From Massilia sp. MS-15 (lineage in GTDB: Bacteria > Pseudomonadota > Gammaproteobacteria > Burkholderiales > Burkholderiaceae_D), in contig NZ_JAIWIA010000001.1 in the NCBI RefSeq assembly GCF_020176695.1, positions 62,001-126,000 of the forward strand: DNA of 64,000 bases. Reading direction: 5' to 3'. The position numbers and the translations under genes were made by a program. Numbering within the stretch: the stretch's first letter is position 1; every line of letters begins with the position of its first letter. The notes under the pieces were generated by a model. It was not told where the DNA came from. It saw only the letters and a program-made list of their open reading frames with translations, and did not search any database. Positions 43,629 to 51,161 of this stretch are shown here, piece by piece.

Positions 43629-44575
43629 AGGGCCCCTGGACCGTCGAGATCCTGGCGCGCAACGGCGAAGTGCTGCATCGGCACCGGGCGCACAGCCTGC
43701 CGATCCGCGTCGGCCGCGCCTATGACAACGACTTCATCCTGGACGACGAATACGCGGCGGCCCATCATGCCGTGATCGAGGCGGGCCCCGACGGCGCACT
43801 GCTGATGCGCGACCTCGGCACGCGCAATGGCCTGAACCAGGGCCGCAAGCGGGTGCAGCAGATCGAGCTCGGCGGCGACACCGTGGTACGCATGGGGCAT
43901 ACCTCGCTGCGCGTGCGGCCGGCCGACTTCCCGGTACCGGCCGAGCTGCGCGACCGCACCATGCACGGCTGGGAGGGCCTGTTGCCTGGCCTGGTGGGCG
44001 TGCTGCTGGCGGGCCTGGTGGCCTTGCTGCTGACCTGGCTGTTCGACGCCCAGCCTTTCGAACTGCTGAACTACGTGCTGGCCCCGGCGGCCGGTATCGG
44101 CGCGGCCCTGCTGTGGAGCAGCCTGTGGGCCTTCATGAACCGCCTGTTCGGGCGCTATACGCGCCTGGGCCGGCATCTGTTCATCTTCGGCTGCGGGATG
44201 TCGGTCCTGGTGGGCTTCCGCTTGCTGGCGGCCGTCGCCGCCTATGCCTATTCGCTCGAATGGCTGACGCGCTACGGCTCGCACGTGGCGGTGGCGACGA
44301 TCGCCGGCATCATCTACTTCCACCTGGCGACCATCAAGCCTTCCTTGCGGCGGCGCCTGCGCGCGGCCTGCGCCGCGGTCGCCGTGCTGGCATCGAGCCT
44401 GGTGCTGATCGTGAACCAGCAGCGCCAGGGCTTCGTCGCGGACGAACTGTACATGGCGGTGCTGCTGCCGCCCGAGCTGCGCGCCAGTCCGGATGCGACC
44501 GTGGCGGAATACATGGCGGAGGTCGCGGCGATGCGCGCCGAGCTGGAGGCGGAACGCGCCAGGCAGCCCGACTGA
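43625..44575 (+). CDS. FHA-domain membrane protein
   Basis: Protein of 316 residues. An N-terminal FHA domain spans about residues 1-100 (RVGRAYDNDFILDDEYAAAH and RDLGTRNGLNQG), followed by four or so membrane helices between about 115 and 265 and a helical cytoplasmic tail. In the phosphothreonine-binding loop, the usual Ser-Arg before His is replaced by Ala-Ala, so phosphopeptide binding may be altered; the Gly-Arg and Asn-Gly positions are kept. It is translationally coupled to the exported serine protease upstream. A link between cytoplasmic signalling and the protease is an inference from this overlap. Confidence 0.8.
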   Translation: MKGPWTVEILARNGEVLHRHRAHSLPIRVGRAYDNDFILDDEYAAAHHAVIEAGPDGALLMRDLGTRNGLNQGRKRVQQIELGGDTVVRMGHTSLRVRPADFPVPAELRDRTMHGWEGLLPGLVGVLLAGLVALLLTWLFDAQPFELLNYVLAPAAGIGAALLWSSLWAFMNRLFGRYTRLGRHLFIFGCGMSVLVGFRLLAAVAAYAYSLEWLTRYGSHVAVATIAGIIYFHLATIKPSLRRRLRAACAAVAVLASSLVLIVNQQRQGFVADELYMAVLLPPELRASPDATVAEYMAEVAAMRAELEAERARQPD

Positions 44576-44657
44576 GCCCCCCCCTGTTGCTTCGGTGTCG
44601 GCGCCGCCTGCCAGTCACGCAGCGCCTGGCAGGCGCAAGGCGCCATCTGCTGCTGCG

Positions 44658-45557
44658 TCAGTGTTTCCCGACCACCGCAGGCAACTCGGCGCCGCAATCC
44701 CTGCAGAATCGCGCACGGCCTTCGTGGCCGCCGCTGCCGCAGGCGGTGCAGTTGCGCGGCAGGCGCGCCGGTCCATGGCGGCGGTCGCTACGGCGCGCCG
44801 TCATCTCGGCGGTGACGATACCCGTCGGCACCGCCAGGATGCCCCAGCCGAGCAGCATCATGAACGAGGCGATACCCTTGCCGAGCGTGGTCTGCGGCGT
44901 GATGTCGCCATAGCCGACCGTGGTCATGGTCACCACCGCCCAGTACATGGCGGTCGGGATGCTGGTGAAGCCGTGGGCCGGCCCTTCGACCACGTACATC
45001 ACGGTGCCGAGGATCAGCACCGCCATCAGCACCACCGAGAGGAACACCATGATCTTGCGGCGGCTGGCGGCCAGGGCCTCGCCCAGGCGCGTGTATTCCT
45101 CGATGTAGAGGGTCAGCTTGAAGATGCGAAACACACGCAGCAGGCGCAGGATCCGGATGTCGAGCAGGGCTTCGCTGCCCGGCACCAGCAGCGACACATA
45201 GGTGGGCAGCACCGACAGCAGATCGACGATGCCGAAGAAACTGGTGGCGTAGCGCAGCGGCTGGCGCACGCACACGAGGCGCGCCAGGTATTCCGCCGTG
45301 AACAGCAGCGTGAAGCCCCATTCCAGTACGTGCATCAGGTCGGCGTGCCGGGCGCGGACCATCGGTACGCTGTCGAGCACCACGACCAGGATGCTGAGCA
45401 GGATGGCCCCGACCAGCGCGATGTCGAAGCGGCGTCCGGCCGGCGAATCGCTGAGGAAGATCAGGTCGTACAAGGCACCGCGCCAGCCGTCCGGGCGGCC
45501 GTAGCGGGCCGCGGGTCGGGCGGCGCCGGGGATCTTGTCTGCGGTGCGCGCCTTCAT
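44658..45557 (-). CDS. Voltage-gated potassium channel-like protein with C-terminal zinc ribbon
   Basis: Ion channel of 299 residues with six membrane helices. The S4 helix has regularly spaced Arg (RILRLLRVFRIFKL) and the pore signature is TMTTVGYGD, so it is a K+-selective Kv-type channel. The C-terminus carries a CTAC-x11-CRDC zinc ribbon. The start at ATG 45557 overlaps the VOC gene stop by four bases, making it the third gene of an FMN reductase-VOC-channel unit. The longer upstream frame is not part of the protein. Gating and physiological role are unknown. Confidence 0.85.
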   Translation of the reverse strand: MKARTADKIPGAARPAARYGRPDGWRGALYDLIFLSDSPAGRRFDIALVGAILLSILVVVLDSVPMVRARHADLMHVLEWGFTLLFTAEYLARLVCVRQPLRYATSFFGIVDLLSVLPTYVSLLVPGSEALLDIRILRLLRVFRIFKLTLYIEEYTRLGEALAASRRKIMVFLSVVLMAVLILGTVMYVVEGPAHGFTSIPTAMYWAVVTMTTVGYGDITPQTTLGKGIASFMMLLGWGILAVPTGIVTAEMTARRSDRRHGPARLPRNCTACGSGGHEGRARFCRDCGAELPAVVGKH

Positions 45558-45979
45558 GGGGAATAAGGCGGTCCCTTGAGCTCGACGGTATTGCGTTCGG
45601 GGTCGAGCAGGTAGATCGAGGGGCCCTCGCCTTCTGCGCCGTAGCGCGATGCGAGCGGTCCTGCGGCCACGCCATGCGCCTCCAGGTGGCGCCGGATCGC
45701 GGCTTCGTCGAAGGGCTCGATGCGCAGGCACAGGTGGTCGAGGTTGCGGCCGCCCGCGCCAGGCGCGGCGCCGCCTTCGCGCCCCAGCTTGCCGTCGACC
45801 GGCACCAGGTCGATCAGGGAATGCCCGGCGCGCAACTGAACCAGGCCCAGTTCGTCGAGGCGGCGCTCGACCGGGCAGCCGAGCACCTCGCCGTAGAAGG
45901 CGATCATGGCCCCGAGGTCGTCGACGCGCAGCACGATGTGGTCGAGCCCGCGCACTGCGATCGGATGCTCACCTGGCAT
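45554..45979 (-). CDS. VOC-family (glyoxalase/dioxygenase-like) protein
   Basis: Protein of 141 residues with two beta-alpha-beta-beta-beta modules of the vicinal oxygen chelate fold. Likely metal ligands are His in GLDHIVLRV, His in NLDHLCLRI and Glu in NTVELKG. The closing DPERNTVELKG is typical of virulence-protein/dioxygenase-like VOC members. The substrate is unknown. It overlaps the FMN reductase gene upstream by 11 bases and the channel gene downstream by four. Confidence 0.82.
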   Translation of the reverse strand: MPGEHPIAVRGLDHIVLRVDDLGAMIAFYGEVLGCPVERRLDELGLVQLRAGHSLIDLVPVDGKLGREGGAAPGAGGRNLDHLCLRIEPFDEAAIRRHLEAHGVAAGPLASRYGAEGEGPSIYLLDPERNTVELKGPPYSP

Positions 45980-46523
45980 GGCGCTCTACCCAGCCGGCGA
46001 AGGTGTCGATGAAGGTCTGGAAGAAGGCGCGGCTGGCGTCGTCGACCAGGCGCTCTCCCTCGTACTTGCCGGCCACCATGCCGACATAGGCTTCGGGCGC
46101 CGGCATGCAGGGCATGTCGAGGAAAGGCAGCATCTGGCGCAGGTGGTGGTTGGCGCCGAAGCCGCCCAGCGCGCCGGGCGAGACGCTGACGATGGCGCAG
46201 GGCTTGCCGGCAAGGGCCGCCTTGCCGTAGGGGCGCGAGCCGACGTCGATGGCGTTCTTCAGGGCGCCCGGCACCGAGCGGTTGTATTCCGGCGTGCAGA
46301 ACAGGATGCCGTCGGCCTGCCTGATACGTTCGCGGAAAGCGGTGAAGGCAGCGGGCGGGTGATCGGTTTCGTCGTCCTGGTTGTACAGCGGCAGGTCGCG
46401 GATCTCGACGATCTCCATGTTCAGGCTGGCCGGGGCCAGTTCCATCATCGACTGCGCCACCTTGCGGGTAAACGAGTCCTTGCGCAGGCTGCCGACGATG
46501 ACGGCGATATTCCTGGTGGTCAT
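45969..46523 (-). CDS. NADPH-dependent FMN reductase family protein
   Basis: Flavodoxin-like reductase of 184 residues. The FMN phosphate loop is IVGSLRKDSFTRKVA, and TPEYNRSVPGALKNAIDVGS is the second signature of the chromate/quinone reductase group. It probably reduces FMN, quinones or nitro/azo compounds with NAD(P)H in the cytoplasm. It is the first gene of a unit with VOC and channel genes; AAAGGAGC precedes the ATG. A palindrome lies 32 bases upstream. Confidence 0.88.
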   Translation of the reverse strand: MTTRNIAVIVGSLRKDSFTRKVAQSMMELAPASLNMEIVEIRDLPLYNQDDETDHPPAAFTAFRERIRQADGILFCTPEYNRSVPGALKNAIDVGSRPYGKAALAGKPCAIVSVSPGALGGFGANHHLRQMLPFLDMPCMPAPEAYVGMVAGKYEGERLVDDASRAFFQTFIDTFAGWVERHAR

Positions 46524-46554
46524 GGTGCTCCTTTCGGTTCGGTCTTAAAACCAG

Positions 46555-46565
46555 ATGGTAACCAT
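46555..46565. promoter_or_regulatory. Palindrome upstream of the FMN reductase gene
   Basis: ATGGT-A-ACCAT is a perfect 5-bp dyad in the 76-bp space before the reductase start, within an AT-rich stretch suitable for a promoter. HxlR- or MarR-type repressors often control such reductases, but no regulator gene is adjacent. Confidence 0.35.
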
Positions 46566-46599
46566 TTTCATAAACTTGCGCTGCCGGGCCGGGCCGCTG

Positions 46600-46908
46600 C
46601 TAGATGCGCAAGCGCCGGCGCTCTTCCAGGAAACGCTTGAGCTGGCCCGGCTTCACCACCACTACCGGATCGCCGTGCCAGACATACAGGAAAGGCTCGC
46701 CGCCCTGGCGGTCGGTCAGCTTGGCCGACACCAGGAAGCGCGTGCCAGGCGGGTAGCGCTCGGGGTCGACGAGCGCGCGCGAACACTGCACCCGCAGCGC
46801 GGGCGCGTAGGCCTGCCCCGGGACCGGGCGGATGCGCAGCTGCCCGCTGCGCGGATCGTGGAAGGATTCGACTGCGACCTCGCGGTAGGTCCAGGCTTCG
46901 CGCGCCAT
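46600..46908 (-). CDS. Hypothetical protein
   Basis: Soluble protein of 102 residues without signal peptide or membrane segment, rich in beta-strand-forming sequence (LRVQCSRALVDPERYPPGTR and PFLYVWHGDPVVVVKP). It starts four bases after the stop of the upstream MFS gene, so both are on one transcript. No family is recognised, but codon usage is like its neighbours and the gene does not overlap another coding region, so it is likely real. Confidence 0.6.
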   Translation of the reverse strand: MAREAWTYREVAVESFHDPRSGQLRIRPVPGQAYAPALRVQCSRALVDPERYPPGTRFLVSAKLTDRQGGEPFLYVWHGDPVVVVKPGQLKRFLEERRRLRI

Positions 46909-46912
46909 CGGA

Positions 46913-48175
46913 TCAGCCTTTCGCCAGCGCCGCCACGCGCTCCGGCTTCGCCTCGCGGATCGGCAGGTTGATCAACGCTGCCGCCAGGGCCAGCAGGATG
47001 TCGGCGTACCACATCCAGGTATAGTCGCCGAAGCGCACGAAGGACAGGCCGCCCAGCCAGGCGCCGAAGAAGCCGCCGATCTGGTGCGACAGCAGGGTCA
47101 GGCCGAACAGGGTGGCGAGGTAGCGCATGCCGAACAGCTTGCCCACCAGCCCGGCGGTGGGCGGCACGGTTGCCAGCCAGGTGAAACCGAGGGCGCCCGC
47201 GAACAGGTAGAAGGTGAAGGCGGTCTTGGGGGCCAGCAGGTACAGCACGATCAGCACGGCGCGGCTGGCATAGATGACTGCCAGCAGCGACTTCATGCGG
47301 TAGCGGCTGGCGAGCGCGCCTGCCGCCAGGCTGCCGGCAATGTTGAACAGACCGATCAGGGCCAGGGCGGTGGCCGACACGCCGGCCGGCAGGCCGCACA
47401 GGGCCACCTCCTGCGGCAGGTGGGTGACCAGGAAGGCGATATGAAAGCCGCAGGTGAAGAAGCCCAGGTGCAGGCACAGGTAGCTGCGGTCGCGCAGGGC
47501 CTGGCGCAGCTGTTCGGTGAGCGTGATGGCGGGCGGCGCCGGCGCGGCCGGTGCGGCAGGCTGGGACGGTCCCGTGGCGGCTGCGGACGCCGCCTGCTTG
47601 CCACGCATGCCCAGCGCGAGCGGAATGGTGAGCAGCGTGGTAGCCGCCATCGCCAGCATCGCCGCCACCCAGCCTGCGCTGGCGATGATCGCCCCCATCA
47701 GCGGCGCGAACACGAACTGGCCGAAGGAACCGCCGGCATTGATGAAGCCGGAGGCGAAGGCGCGCCGCTCGGGCGGCAGTCGCTGCGCGGTGGCGCCGAT
47801 CAGGATCGAGAAGCTGCCGGCACCGGCCCCGGCCGCGGACAGGATGCCCATGGTCAGCAGCAGGCCCCATTCGGCATCGACGAAAGGCGTGGCCGCGGTG
47901 CCGGCGGCGAGCAGGATGCCGCCGACGACGATCACGCGGGCCGCGCCGACCTTGTCGGCGATGGCGCCGAACACCGGCTGCGAGGCGCCCCACACCAGCT
48001 GGGCGAGCGCCATCGCGAAGCTGATGCTGGCCACGCCCAGGCCGGTCGCGGTATTGATCGGCGACAGGAACAGGCCCGTGGTCAGGCGTGCTCCCATCGT
48101 GATCATCAGGATCGCACTGGCGGCCAGGATCAGCATCCAGGCCGCGCGCGGCGTCATCGCTCCCTGCGCAGGCAT
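46913..48175 (-). CDS. MFS transporter (OFA/MCT-like)
   Basis: Major facilitator protein of 420 residues with twelve helices in two halves, separated by an Ala/Pro-rich cytoplasmic loop at about residues 200-220. The stretch SQPVFGAIADKVGAARVIVV is motif A, and the second half begins FFTCGFHIAFLVTHLP, similar to oxalate/formate and monocarboxylate transporters. Uptake of a small carboxylate is plausible but unproven. It is 45 bases downstream of ispF and may be part of the same transcript; a 102-residue hypothetical protein follows. Confidence 0.82.
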   Translation of the reverse strand: MPAQGAMTPRAAWMLILAASAILMITMGARLTTGLFLSPINTATGLGVASISFAMALAQLVWGASQPVFGAIADKVGAARVIVVGGILLAAGTAATPFVDAEWGLLLTMGILSAAGAGAGSFSILIGATAQRLPPERRAFASGFINAGGSFGQFVFAPLMGAIIASAGWVAAMLAMAATTLLTIPLALGMRGKQAASAAATGPSQPAAPAAPAPPAITLTEQLRQALRDRSYLCLHLGFFTCGFHIAFLVTHLPQEVALCGLPAGVSATALALIGLFNIAGSLAAGALASRYRMKSLLAVIYASRAVLIVLYLLAPKTAFTFYLFAGALGFTWLATVPPTAGLVGKLFGMRYLATLFGLTLLSHQIGGFFGAWLGGLSFVRFGDYTWMWYADILLALAAALINLPIREAKPERVAALAKG

Positions 48176-48220
48176 GCGGGGCGCTCCTTCAGCAGGCGCG
48201 CGGCGGCCGCCGACCGCACA

Positions 48221-48733
48221 TCATTGCGCCGCGCGCACCAGCAGCGCCACCGCCTCGGCCGCCATGCCCTCCTCGCGCCCGAGGAAGCCGAGCTTCTCGT
48301 TGGTCTTGGCCTTGATGTTGACCTGCTGCGGGGATACGCCCAGGTCTTCGGCGATACGCGACACCATTTGCGGGATGTGCGGCGCCATCTTCGGCTGCTG
48401 GGCGATGATGGTGGCGTCGATGTTGCCGATCGTGTAGCCGGTGGCCACCACGCGGTGCGCCACTTCGCGCAGCAGGGTACGCGAATCGGCGCCGGCGAAC
48501 ATCGGGTCGGTGTCCGGGAAGTGCTTGCCGATGTCGCCCAGCGCGGCCGCGCCCAGCAGCGCGTCAATGATGGCGTGCAGCAGCACGTCGGCGTCCGAAT
48601 GGCCAAGCAGGCCGAGGCGGTGCGGAATGGTCACGCCGCCGACGATGAGCTTGCGCCCCTCGACCAGCGCGTGGCAGTCGTAGCCGGTTCCGATGCGAAA
48701 CGGCGGTGTGGGATGGAAGGATGCTTGGGTCAT
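48221..48733 (-). CDS. ispF: 2-C-methyl-D-erythritol 2,4-cyclodiphosphate synthase
   Basis: Enzyme of 170 residues of the MEP isoprenoid pathway that cyclises CDP-ME 2-phosphate with loss of CMP. The zinc ligands are Asp19 and His21 in GYDCHAL, plus His in [23 protein letters not shown] and [12 protein letters not shown] are family signatures. It follows ispD by 16 bases, the most common arrangement in proteobacteria. The first ten residues before FRIGTGYD are an extension, and a start at a later codon is not available. Confidence 0.93.
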   Translation of the reverse strand: MTQASFHPTPPFRIGTGYDCHALVEGRKLIVGGVTIPHRLGLLGHSDADVLLHAIIDALLGAAALGDIGKHFPDTDPMFAGADSRTLLREVAHRVVATGYTIGNIDATIIAQQPKMAPHIPQMVSRIAEDLGVSPQQVNIKAKTNEKLGFLGREEGMAAEAVALLVRAAQ

Positions 48734-48749
48734 GGTAGTTCAGTTCAGG

Positions 48750-49466
48750 TCAGTTCGGTTCGTTGTTCGTTTCTTGACGAAAGGCGGCCAGGTACATCTC
48801 GGCGATCCGGATGTCGGCCGGCAGCGTGACTTTCAGGTTGCGCGGATGCCCTTCCACCAACCTGGGAGCCAGTCCCAGCGCTTCAACCGCGCTGGCGTCG
48901 TCGGTGACGGCGGCCGGGTCGGTGGCGGCATCGAGCGCGCGGCACAGCAAGCTATAGCGGAACATCTGCGGCGTCTGCGCCAGCCACAGATTTTCGCGCG
49001 GCACGGTCGCCAGCGCACCCGGCGTGCCGCGCTTGACGGTGTCGACCACTGGCAGGGCCAGCAGGCCGCCGGCCGGATGCTCACCCGTTTCGACGATCAG
49101 GCGCCCGATCAGTTCCGCATCGAGTCCGGGACGGGCCGCGTCGTGCACCAGGATCCAGTCCTCCCCGTCCACGCTGCCCTGCAGCGCGCGCAGCCCGTTG
49201 CGGATCGATTCCATCCGGGTCGCGCCGCCGCAGCGCAATACCGTCACCCTTTCGGCCGGCGCGACCGCATCGATCAACGGGTCGTCGGCGCTCACCACCA
49301 CGTAGGTGTGGGCGATCAGGGGACTGGCGCGGAAGGCGTCGAGCGCATGGCGCAGCATGGGTTTGCCGGCCACGGGCAGGTATTGCTTGGGGCTGGACGC
49401 GCCCATGCGCGCGCCGACGCCGGCGGCGGGAATCAGGGCATAGTAGGAAGGTGAAGCCGGGCTCAT
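48750..49466 (-). CDS. ispD: 2-C-methyl-D-erythritol 4-phosphate cytidylyltransferase
   Basis: Enzyme of 238 residues that couples CTP to methylerythritol phosphate in the MEP pathway. The nucleotide-binding PAAGVGARMG, the PKQYLPVAGKPM segment and VHDAARPG are characteristic. It lies directly upstream of ispF. A predicted secreted HExxH protein gene is 17 bases upstream on the same strand, so a longer transcript starting at the NUDIX gene is likely. Confidence 0.93.
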   Translation of the reverse strand: MSPASPSYYALIPAAGVGARMGASSPKQYLPVAGKPMLRHALDAFRASPLIAHTYVVVSADDPLIDAVAPAERVTVLRCGGATRMESIRNGLRALQGSVDGEDWILVHDAARPGLDAELIGRLIVETGEHPAGGLLALPVVDTVKRGTPGALATVPRENLWLAQTPQMFRYSLLCRALDAATDPAAVTDDASAVEALGLAPRLVEGHPRNLKVTLPADIRIAEMYLAAFRQETNNEPN

Positions 49467-49483
49467 CGCTGTGTCATTCTCTC

Positions 49484-50191
49484 TTACTTGTGTTGTCGTA
49501 CCGGTCGAAGCAGCGACTGTACCTCAGCTCCGCAAACCTTGCCGAGCCGGGCATATTCCTGGGGCGAGTCGATGGCCGCCTGCAGCGTTTCCACCTTCGC
49601 CATCTCGCTCTTGATGTAGGGCATCCAGCCGCGATCGACTTCGCGCTGCAGCAGCCCCTGCGCCTGGCCGATGCGCGCATACAGCGGCTTGCCCTCGAAG
49701 CGCCGCGCGAGCGCCAGGCGCACCCGCGCCTCGGCCCTGGGCAGGTAGTCGAGGTAGGTTTCCAGGTGGCGCCGTTCATGCGCCAGCACTTCCTCGTAGG
49801 CGCAGGAGCCGGGCCGCAACTCGCGGCCGACGTAGACCACGATCGGCGGATAGCTCAGCCTCACCTGGATATGGGGCGCGATGCACTCGTAGCCGCTGGC
49901 CGGATCGCTCAGCAGGCGTCCGCCGACCTGGATGCTGACGCGCGACTCGGTACGGGTCAGGCCCAGCACGAACTGGCCGGGACGCGCCCTGCCCTTCATC
50001 GCGGTCAGGGTCCGGAAGCTCAGGCTGTTGTCGATGCGGTAGCCGTCCTGGGCGGTACTCAGCACCGACAGCGTGTCGCCGATGCTGTCTTCGCAGCGTG
50101 CCTGGAACGGCGTGCGCGCGGCGGTGGCGGCAGCGGCGCTGGCGGCCGGAAGCGCCCAACAGCACAGCAGCAGCGCCAGCAGCCGCTTCAT
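49484..50191 (-). CDS. Exported HExxH-motif protein (putative metalloprotease-like)
   Basis: Protein of 235 residues with a signal peptide (MKRLLALLLCCWALPAASA). The mature part contains VLAHERRHLETY, which fits the zincin HExxH motif at about residues 137-141, and four Cys that could form disulfides (ARCEDS, YECIAP, GSCAYEE and KVCGAE). I associate the layout loosely with DUF922-type secreted proteins. Proteolytic activity is unproven. It begins three bases after the NUDIX gene, so they are cotranscribed, and it precedes ispD. Confidence 0.65.
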   Translation of the reverse strand: MKRLLALLLCCWALPAASAAAATAARTPFQARCEDSIGDTLSVLSTAQDGYRIDNSLSFRTLTAMKGRARPGQFVLGLTRTESRVSIQVGGRLLSDPASGYECIAPHIQVRLSYPPIVVYVGRELRPGSCAYEEVLAHERRHLETYLDYLPRAEARVRLALARRFEGKPLYARIGQAQGLLQREVDRGWMPYIKSEMAKVETLQAAIDSPQEYARLGKVCGAEVQSLLRPVRQHK

Positions 50192-50194
50192 GGC

Positions 50195-50752
50195 TCAGGC
50201 GGGAAGCCAGGCGCCGGACAGGATCTTCTCTAGCCAGAAGGCGCCGATGATGGTCTTGACGTCGGTGATCTCGCCGCGCTTGACCATGTCGAGCAGCTCG
50301 GGCAGCGTGACGCTGAACAGTTCCAGGAACTCGCCCTGGTCGAGCTTTTGCGGACCAGGCTGCAGGTCTTCCGCCACGAACAGCTCGAGGTGCTCGTCGG
50401 AGTAGGCGATCGCGTTGTGGATGGTGCAGACGAAGCGCCACTTGCCGGCGGTATAGCCGGTCTCTTCTTCGAGCTCGCGCCGGGCGCAGGCCAGGTGGTC
50501 CTCGCCCGGGTCGATCTTCCCGGCCGGGAATTCGATGAAGACCTGGGCGTTCGGATAGCGGAACTGGCGTTCCAGCAGGATGCGGCCGTCGGGCAGCAGC
50601 GGCAGGATCACCACGGCGCCGGGGTGGCGGAAGTATTCCCGGTAGGAAGTGGAACCGTCGGGCAGGCAAACCTTGTCGCGCTCGACCTTGAGGAAGGAGC
50701 CGTCGTAGACGACGCTGCCTTCGATGCGGGTTTCTTTCAGTTCAAGCGTCAT
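50195..50752 (-). CDS. NUDIX hydrolase, ADP-ribose pyrophosphatase type
   Basis: Protein of 185 residues with an intact Nudix box that opens GKIDPGEDHLACARR and closes RRELEEETGY. The preceding beta-strand segment YRYPNAQVFIEFPAG resembles ADP-ribose pyrophosphatases (NudF type), which cut ADP-ribose to AMP and ribose phosphate. The start at ATG 50752 fits the family. It lies just beyond the palindromic repeat at 50789 and leads a run of minus-strand genes ending at ispF. Confidence 0.87.
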   Translation of the reverse strand: MTLELKETRIEGSVVYDGSFLKVERDKVCLPDGSTSYREYFRHPGAVVILPLLPDGRILLERQFRYPNAQVFIEFPAGKIDPGEDHLACARRELEEETGYTAGKWRFVCTIHNAIAYSDEHLELFVAEDLQPGPQKLDQGEFLELFSVTLPELLDMVKRGEITDVKTIIGAFWLEKILSGAWLPA

Positions 50753-50788
50753 GCAGGCTCCGTTTCATGCGAGGTCGTCGACCTTCCT

Positions 50789-50820
50789 TGGACGCGTGGG
50801 CGGCTCAGCCGCCCACCCTA
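50789..50820. repeat. REP-like palindromic element, copy 2
   Basis: The element begins TGGACGCGTGGGCGGC and ends GCCGCCCACCCTA. Arms GTGGGCGGC (50796-50804) and GCCGCCCAC (50808-50816) form a perfect 9-bp stem with a 3-base loop. Compared with copy 1, one arm base changed with a matching change in the other arm. Its last three bases are the stop codon of the DUF2818 gene on the minus strand. Confidence 0.75.
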
Positions 50821-51153
50821 GGGGCGGCGCTTGCGCAGGTAGCGCAGGACGAAACCGGGGAAGGCCAGCACCAGGAACAGGCAGCCGGTGATCGCATAGA
50901 ACTCCCAGCTCTGCACGAACACGCCACCGATGCCCGATTCCAGCAGGCGCGCCACGAAGCCGACGACGAAGTATAAGACAATTAATTCGAGCAGGCGCAG
51001 CGCGAGCGGCTTGGTGCGTGCGGAGGAAGCGCCGTCAGCGGCGGCCTTCGGCTTCAGGGGAATGAAGCCGAATACGCGCTCGGTGAGGAAAGGCAGATTG
51101 GCGGCCGCGATCGAGATCGCGACCACCAGCCAGACAGCGAGGGAGGAATCCAC
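50818..51153 (-). CDS. DUF2818 membrane protein at the end of the nuo operon
   Basis: Small membrane protein of 111 residues with three hydrophobic segments (AVWLVVAISIAAANLPFL, LRLLELIVLYFVVGFVARLL and FYAITGCLFLVLAFPGFVL). It matches DUF2818, which is found right after nuoN in many betaproteobacteria and is suspected to be tied to complex I. The start is GTG 51153 nine bases after the nuoN stop. The stop codon coincides with the edge of a palindromic repeat. Its role is unknown. Confidence 0.82.
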   Translation of the reverse strand: MDSSLAVWLVVAISIAAANLPFLTERVFGFIPLKPKAAADGASSARTKPLALRLLELIVLYFVVGFVARLLESGIGGVFVQSWEFYAITGCLFLVLAFPGFVLRYLRKRRP

Positions 51154-51161
51154 GCTGCCCG

